Positions 60,804 through 64,000 of a stretch of DNA of 64,000 nucleotides are shown here, one piece after another. Below the pieces are notes generated by a model, which was given only the letters and a program-made list of their open reading frames with translations, was not told the origin of the DNA and ran no database searches. The DNA is from DAOTWC01 sp048499435 (GTDB taxonomy: Bacteria > Chloroflexota > Anaerolineae > Aggregatilineales > Phototrophicaceae). Both the position numbers and the translations under genes were made by a program. Every line of letters begins with the position of its first letter. Position 1 is the first letter of the stretch. Where the stretch lies: assembly GCA_048499435.1 (NCBI GenBank), contig JASNZW010000003.1, positions 248,001 to 312,000 on the forward strand. The letters run 5' to 3'.

Positions 60804-61616
60804 ATGTACGGATACGGACAGGGCATTGTACAAGGGTTGATAATTACCCTTAAACACTTTGTCAACACCTATGTTGATGACATTCGCTATGCCGGGCGCA
60901 AGTATATCGACGCGGCGAATTTCCCGACGCGGCAGGGGCCAAAGACGCAGGGCGCGTACACGGTTCAGTACCCGGACGAGAAGATCGCGGTGCCGGAGCG
61001 CTTCCGCTTTGTGCCGTTCCTGGTAGTGGAAAATTACGATGACCCGGAGCGCCCCGGCCACGACTGGTGCACAAGCTGCGGCATCTGCGTCAAGGTGTGC
61101 CCCCCGCAGTGTATCTGGATCGTGCGCGGCGAGGACCCGAATACCGGACGGCCTATTCCTGAGCCGCAGGCGTTTTACATCGACATTGATATCTGCATGA
61201 ACTGCGGCCTCTGCGCTGAGTTCTGCCCGTTCGATGCGATAAAGATGGACCACGATTACGAGCTGGCGAGCTACGATCGCACATCCAGGCACATCTACGA
61301 CAAGCAGAAGCTGTCGAAGGAGATGCGCTACTGGAAGACCATCGCCCCCACGACCGCTTATGAGGAGATGGAGGCGCGCGGCGGTTGGGAACACGCCGAT
61401 GTGCTGAAGGAACGCAAAAAGGCGGAGCGGGCTACCGCGGCCGCCAGGGACGCGGCAGCCGCAGCGCCGCCAGCCGCTGCTGGCTCTGAGGCCGCGCCCG
61501 CTGCCGCGCCGTCCCCCGCCGCTGACGCTGAGGCGGAGAAGGCGGCTCGTCTGGCGAAGCGCGAGGCGGCGCTGGCGCGCAAACGCGAACGTCAGGACGG
61601 CGACAAGGGCGAATAA
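60804..61616 (+). CDS. nuoI: NADH-quinone oxidoreductase subunit I, with C-terminal tail
   Basis: This 270-residue subunit has two 4Fe-4S motifs, CTSCGICVKVCPPQC and CMNCGLCAEFCPFDA, that carry electrons towards NuoB. Typical NuoI has 150-180 residues. The end, from about residue 200, is a long Ala/Pro linker then a basic segment RLAKREAALARKR ending KGE, closely like the NuoB tail. AAGGGCAGG precedes ATG 60804. Other nuo genes (A, E, F, G, H, J-N) are not in the window. Confidence 0.94.
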   Translation: MYGYGQGIVQGLIITLKHFVNTYVDDIRYAGRKYIDAANFPTRQGPKTQGAYTVQYPDEKIAVPERFRFVPFLVVENYDDPERPGHDWCTSCGICVKVCPPQCIWIVRGEDPNTGRPIPEPQAFYIDIDICMNCGLCAEFCPFDAIKMDHDYELASYDRTSRHIYDKQKLSKEMRYWKTIAPTTAYEEMEARGGWEHADVLKERKKAERATAAARDAAAAAPPAAAGSEAAPAAAPSPAADAEAEKAARLAKREAALARKRERQDGDKGE

Positions 61617-61633
61617 AACGGCCTGTGCCCACG

Positions 61634-61668
61634 TCACGAACCCCGATTATGCTTATCGGGGTTCGTGA
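61634..61668 (+). repeat. 14-bp hairpin after nuoI
   Basis: A perfect 14-bp stem (61634-61647 with 61655-61668, 7-nt loop) closes the nuo transcript region. No T run follows, so rho-independent termination is doubtful; 3' end protection is possible. Confidence 0.55.
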
Positions 61669-61695
61669 TTCAGGCGCGGTTTGCGATAAAAGATG

Positions 61696-61725
61696 GTGAC
61701 GAATAATTCTAATGTGAGTTATAAT
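61696..61725 (+). promoter_or_regulatory. Promoter of mrp
   Basis: GTGACG (61696-61701), 18-nt spacer and TATAAT (61720-61725) in an AT-rich segment, 40 nt before the mrp ATG. Confidence 0.5.
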
Positions 61726-61764
61726 TATTAGCGTCTCGTTTCGCTTGCTCATTTGTGGGGATCT

Positions 61765-62817
61765 ATGGATACCATCGAACAACAGATTATGGCGGCGCTG
61801 TCCACCGTTATCGAACCCGAACTGAACAGGGATATTGTGTCGCTCAAGATGGTGCGCGACCTGAAAGTCGTGGGGGATACCGCGCTGTTCACGATTGTGC
61901 TGACAACGCCGGCGTGCCCGCTTAAAGGCGTTTTTCTGGAGCGCTGCAACGCGGCCGTCGTGGGCAAAGTGCCGGGGATCGAACGGCTGGAGATTGGCTG
62001 GGACTCCCAGATTCCAACGGACCGGCGGGTGCAGGGGCTGCTGAACGTGCCGATGAAGTGCCTGCTGGCTGTTTCCAGCGGGAAGGGCGGCGTGGGCAAG
62101 AGCACTGTGTCAATTAATTTAGCCGCTGCCCTGGCCGAAGCAGGGGCGTCAGTCGGGTTGATTGACGCTGACATCCTCAACCCGAACATCCCCACTATGA
62201 CGGGCCTGGGCTATGGCCGGCCGAAAGTGGCGGGGGACAAAATGGTGCCGCTGGAAGCCTACGGCATCAAGCTGATCAGCACTGGATTCCTGACATCTCC
62301 CGACAAGCCGATGATCCTGCGCGGCCCGATGCTGCACGGCGCGATTCGCCAGTTCTTCACGGATGTTCAGTGGGGAAGCCTGGACTATATGATCGTGGAC
62401 CTGCCGCCCGGCACAGGCGACGCGCCGCTGTCGCTGGCGCAGTCGTTCCCGCTGACTGGTGTGATTGTCGTGACGCAGCCGCAGGAAGTGGCGGTGTCTG
62501 ACGCCCTGCGCAGCATCGCGATGTTTGAGACGCTGAACGTGGCGATTGTCGGCGTGGTTGAGAACATGGCCGGCGATTTCTTCGGCGAGGGCGGCGGTGA
62601 GGCGCTGGCGCAGGAACGCGGCGTGCCGTTCCTGGGGCGCATCCCGCTGGCGGCGGACGTGCGCAAAGGCGGCGACTATGGCCGCCCGATTGTCGTCAGC
62701 CAGCCGGAAAGCGCTGCCGGACAGGCCTTCATAAGCATGGCGCACGCGGTGGCTGCGCGCGCCAGCGTGCTGATGCTGCAAAACGAGGACGCGATATCGC
62801 TGAACGTGGTCGAGTAG
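61765..62817 (+). CDS. mrp: Mrp/NBP35-type P-loop Fe-S carrier ATPase
   Basis: This 350-residue protein has an N-terminal MIP18/DUF59 domain (about 1-90, NRDIVSLKMVRDLKV) and a deviant Walker A ATPase domain (SSGKGGVGKSTVSINLA), with DADILNPNIP and DYMIVDLPPGTGDAPLSLAQ. Mrp proteins move Fe-S clusters to targets such as complex I. The usual cluster-binding CPxC pair is missing: after VENMAGDFFGEGGG there is no Cys. ATG 61765 is preferred over TTG 61753. It is separated from nuoI by a hairpin and has its own promoter. Confidence 0.93.
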   Translation: MDTIEQQIMAALSTVIEPELNRDIVSLKMVRDLKVVGDTALFTIVLTTPACPLKGVFLERCNAAVVGKVPGIERLEIGWDSQIPTDRRVQGLLNVPMKCLLAVSSGKGGVGKSTVSINLAAALAEAGASVGLIDADILNPNIPTMTGLGYGRPKVAGDKMVPLEAYGIKLISTGFLTSPDKPMILRGPMLHGAIRQFFTDVQWGSLDYMIVDLPPGTGDAPLSLAQSFPLTGVIVVTQPQEVAVSDALRSIAMFETLNVAIVGVVENMAGDFFGEGGGEALAQERGVPFLGRIPLAADVRKGGDYGRPIVVSQPESAAGQAFISMAHAVAARASVLMLQNEDAISLNVVE

Positions 62818-62840
62818 CCAGCGGCCCAGTTTGGCGGCAG

Positions 62841-62880
62841 CAGCGCAGCGCCGGGTAGTGTGCCGGCGCTGCGCTGTTTA
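62841..62880. terminator. Bidirectional terminator between mrp and the membrane-protein gene
   Basis: A 14-bp perfect stem (62841-62854 with 62863-62876, 8-nt loop) followed by TTTA lies between convergent genes and ends 3 nt into the second gene's stop codon. Confidence 0.7.
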
Positions 62881-63156
62881 ATCGTCCATGCCGATGACCT
62901 GGATGTCGTCGCTGCTGCCGACCGGGTTGTAGCGCCCGATGAACAGCCAGAACAGGAAATTGAGCGCCAGCGCCGCTGCCAGGGCGGCTGCGAAAGCGCT
63001 GCCAAGCCCCCGGTAATTGGCCCAGAACCAGGTCAGAAACCCGATCACGAGCAGCAGCAGCATGACGATCCGGCGCCGCCTGGTTTCAGTGCGCTGCCAC
63101 AGCAGCAGCAGCGCGCCCAGCCAGATCGTAAGCAGTATAACTGTTCCCCAGTCCAT
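62878..63156 (-). CDS. Small membrane protein, 92 aa
   Basis: I do not recognise the family. Three hydrophobic segments are visible (MDWGTVILLTIWLGALLLLW, IVMLLLLVIGFLTWFWANY, AAALAAALALNFLFWLFIG), separated by a basic loop (QRTETRRRR). GGGGGAAA precedes ATG 63156. The C-terminus is acidic. It sits between mrp and a STAS/HATPase pair and is probably a monocistronic membrane protein of unknown role. Confidence 0.75.
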   Translation of the reverse strand: MDWGTVILLTIWLGALLLLWQRTETRRRRIVMLLLLVIGFLTWFWANYRGLGSAFAAALAAALALNFLFWLFIGRYNPVGSSDDIQVIGMDD

Positions 63157-63320
63157 TTTCCCCCGCCATTTAAGCGGCCACTGATAAGATTATACCGCTG
63201 CCAGGCCGGTTCTGGCCGGGTTTTCGTTTACAGGCGCAGATCAGGCTGTGGCATAATTACAGCTATAAGCGCCGGCAGCGCACAGCCGCAGCTAACAATC
63301 GCTTAGGTGGAGCGTGGTAT

Positions 63321-63656
63321 ATGTTTGAAGCGAATGTGTCAGAAATTAATCAGGTGGCGGTGGTTGAGGCCAGAGGGCGGGTTGACAGCGCGACGGCCGC
63401 CCGCTTTGGCGCAGCGCTGACGAGCGCGATTGACGGCGGCGCCAGGCGTGTCGTGCTTGACCTCAGCGGCGTTGATTACATGAGCAGCGCCGGCCTGCGC
63501 GAGATCGTGTCCGCCCTGAAGAAGCTGCGCAAAATGCAGGGTGATATCCGGCTGGCAGAGCCGGCGGCGCGTGTGCTGGAGGTGCTGGAGATGGCGGGGC
63601 TGGACACGTTCATGCAGATTTACCCCGCCAGGGCCGAGGCGCTCAACAGCTTCTAA
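63321..63656 (+). CDS. STAS-domain anti-sigma factor antagonist
   Basis: This 111-residue protein is a SpoIIAA/RsbV-like STAS domain with VVEARGRVDSATAARFGAAL, RVVLDLSGVDYMSSAGLREIV and a conserved phosphorylatable Ser in MSSAGL. Such proteins bind a kinase-type anti-sigma factor in the unphosphorylated state. The next gene (15 nt on) encodes a HATPase of the matching kind. GGTGGAGCG lies 7 nt before ATG 63321. Confidence 0.9.
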   Translation: MFEANVSEINQVAVVEARGRVDSATAARFGAALTSAIDGGARRVVLDLSGVDYMSSAGLREIVSALKKLRKMQGDIRLAEPAARVLEVLEMAGLDTFMQIYPARAEALNSF

Positions 63657-63670
63657 ACGGTGCGGCGGAC

Positions 63671-64000
63671 ATGGCAGATGCAGAGCGGCGTGTGACCATT
63701 GCTGCGCGCTACGCTGAAATCTGGCGGGCGGCGCAGGCTGCAGCCGGGGCGGCCCGCGCTGCCGGGCTTGATGACCGGGGGGTACACCACTGTCAGCTTT
63801 GCGTGGATGAAATCTGCGCCAATATTATCGAGCACGGTTATGGCGGCGAGAACGCGGCGCAGACGATTGTGGTGGCGTGCCGTATACGCGAACCGGGCTG
63901 CCTGACAATCGAGATCAGCGACAGCGCGCCGCCGTTTGACCCGGTAAGCTCCGGCAGCCCGGACATGGTGGACGACCCTGCTCGCCGGCCCGGCGGTTGG
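63671..64000 (+). CDS. HATPase anti-sigma kinase, RsbW-like (3' end off window)
   Basis: The first 110 residues of this gene are visible. They contain the N box DEICANIIEHGY, the G1-like ISDSAPPFDP and the start of the G2 region (RRPGGW), which mark the RsbW/SpoIIAB ATP-binding fold. It lies 15 nt after the STAS gene. It would phosphorylate the STAS protein and bind a sigma factor or other partner; no sigma gene is visible before the window ends. Confidence 0.88.
   Translation, partial: MADAERRVTIAARYAEIWRAAQAAAGAARAAGLDDRGVHHCQLCVDEICANIIEHGYGGENAAQTIVVACRIREPGCLTIEISDSAPPFDPVSSGSPDMVDDPARRPGGW

Overview
The window is GC-rich, densely coded bacterial chromosome with no mobile elements, CRISPR arrays, rRNA or tRNA genes that I could recognise. 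The gene set (single-chain pyruvate:ferredoxin oxidoreductase, fused NuoCD, class I lysyl-tRNA synthetase, polyphosphate glucokinase, SPP-type sugar ABC transporter, branched-chain amino acid superoperon, FHA and STAS/HATPase signalling proteins) suggests a Chloroflexota member, probably Anaerolineae-like. That assignment is inference from gene content, not from a marker gene. Promoters are easy to see: TATAAT-like -10 boxes stand out in the GC-rich intergenic gaps.

Layout. 1-19.9 kb is peptide and sugar metabolism: a truncated S9 peptidase; a creatinase-like M24 protein, a gamma-glutamyltransferase and an L-fucose-isomerase-like protein in one run; a sugar ABC transporter (binding protein and two permeases, no ATPase); a secreted beta-helix protein, a Cgl0159-like aldolase and a GH4 glycosidase; ornithine aminotransferase; a class I lysyl-tRNA synthetase fused to a B3/B4 domain; and a polyphosphate glucokinase/MFS operon. 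20-35 kb holds gpmI, a ThuA protein, pepA, a UMF1-type MFS protein with an extra soluble domain, a LarA-like/FHA pair, a YhhN protein, the pyruvate:ferredoxin oxidoreductase with a DHODH-like partner, and a PfkB kinase.

35-50 kb is amino-acid biosynthesis under leader control. argGH follows an Arg-rich leader and a terminator. ilvE-ilvB-ilvN-ilvC-leuA-leuC-leuD-cimA-leuB follows a Leu/Ile/Val-rich leader peptide with a complete antiterminator/terminator arrangement. A SAM-I riboswitch at 52.3 kb precedes a cystathionine gamma-synthase-type gene, and thrC and thrB diverge at 55.1 kb. Three kinds of leader-based transcription control of amino-acid genes therefore lie within 17 kb.

49.7-52 kb also holds a compact signalling pair: a Clp-N domain fused to an APH/kinase-like domain, next to an FHA protein. 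56-64 kb has an aldehyde dehydrogenase with a near-consensus promoter and palindromic operator, iscX-nuoB-nuoCD-nuoI, an Mrp ATPase, a small membrane protein, and a STAS/HATPase pair cut by the window end.

The strongest candidates for something undescribed are the ilv and arg attenuators, the LysRS-B3/B4 fusion, the Clp-N/kinase/FHA pair, and the near-identical C-terminal tails of NuoB and NuoI.
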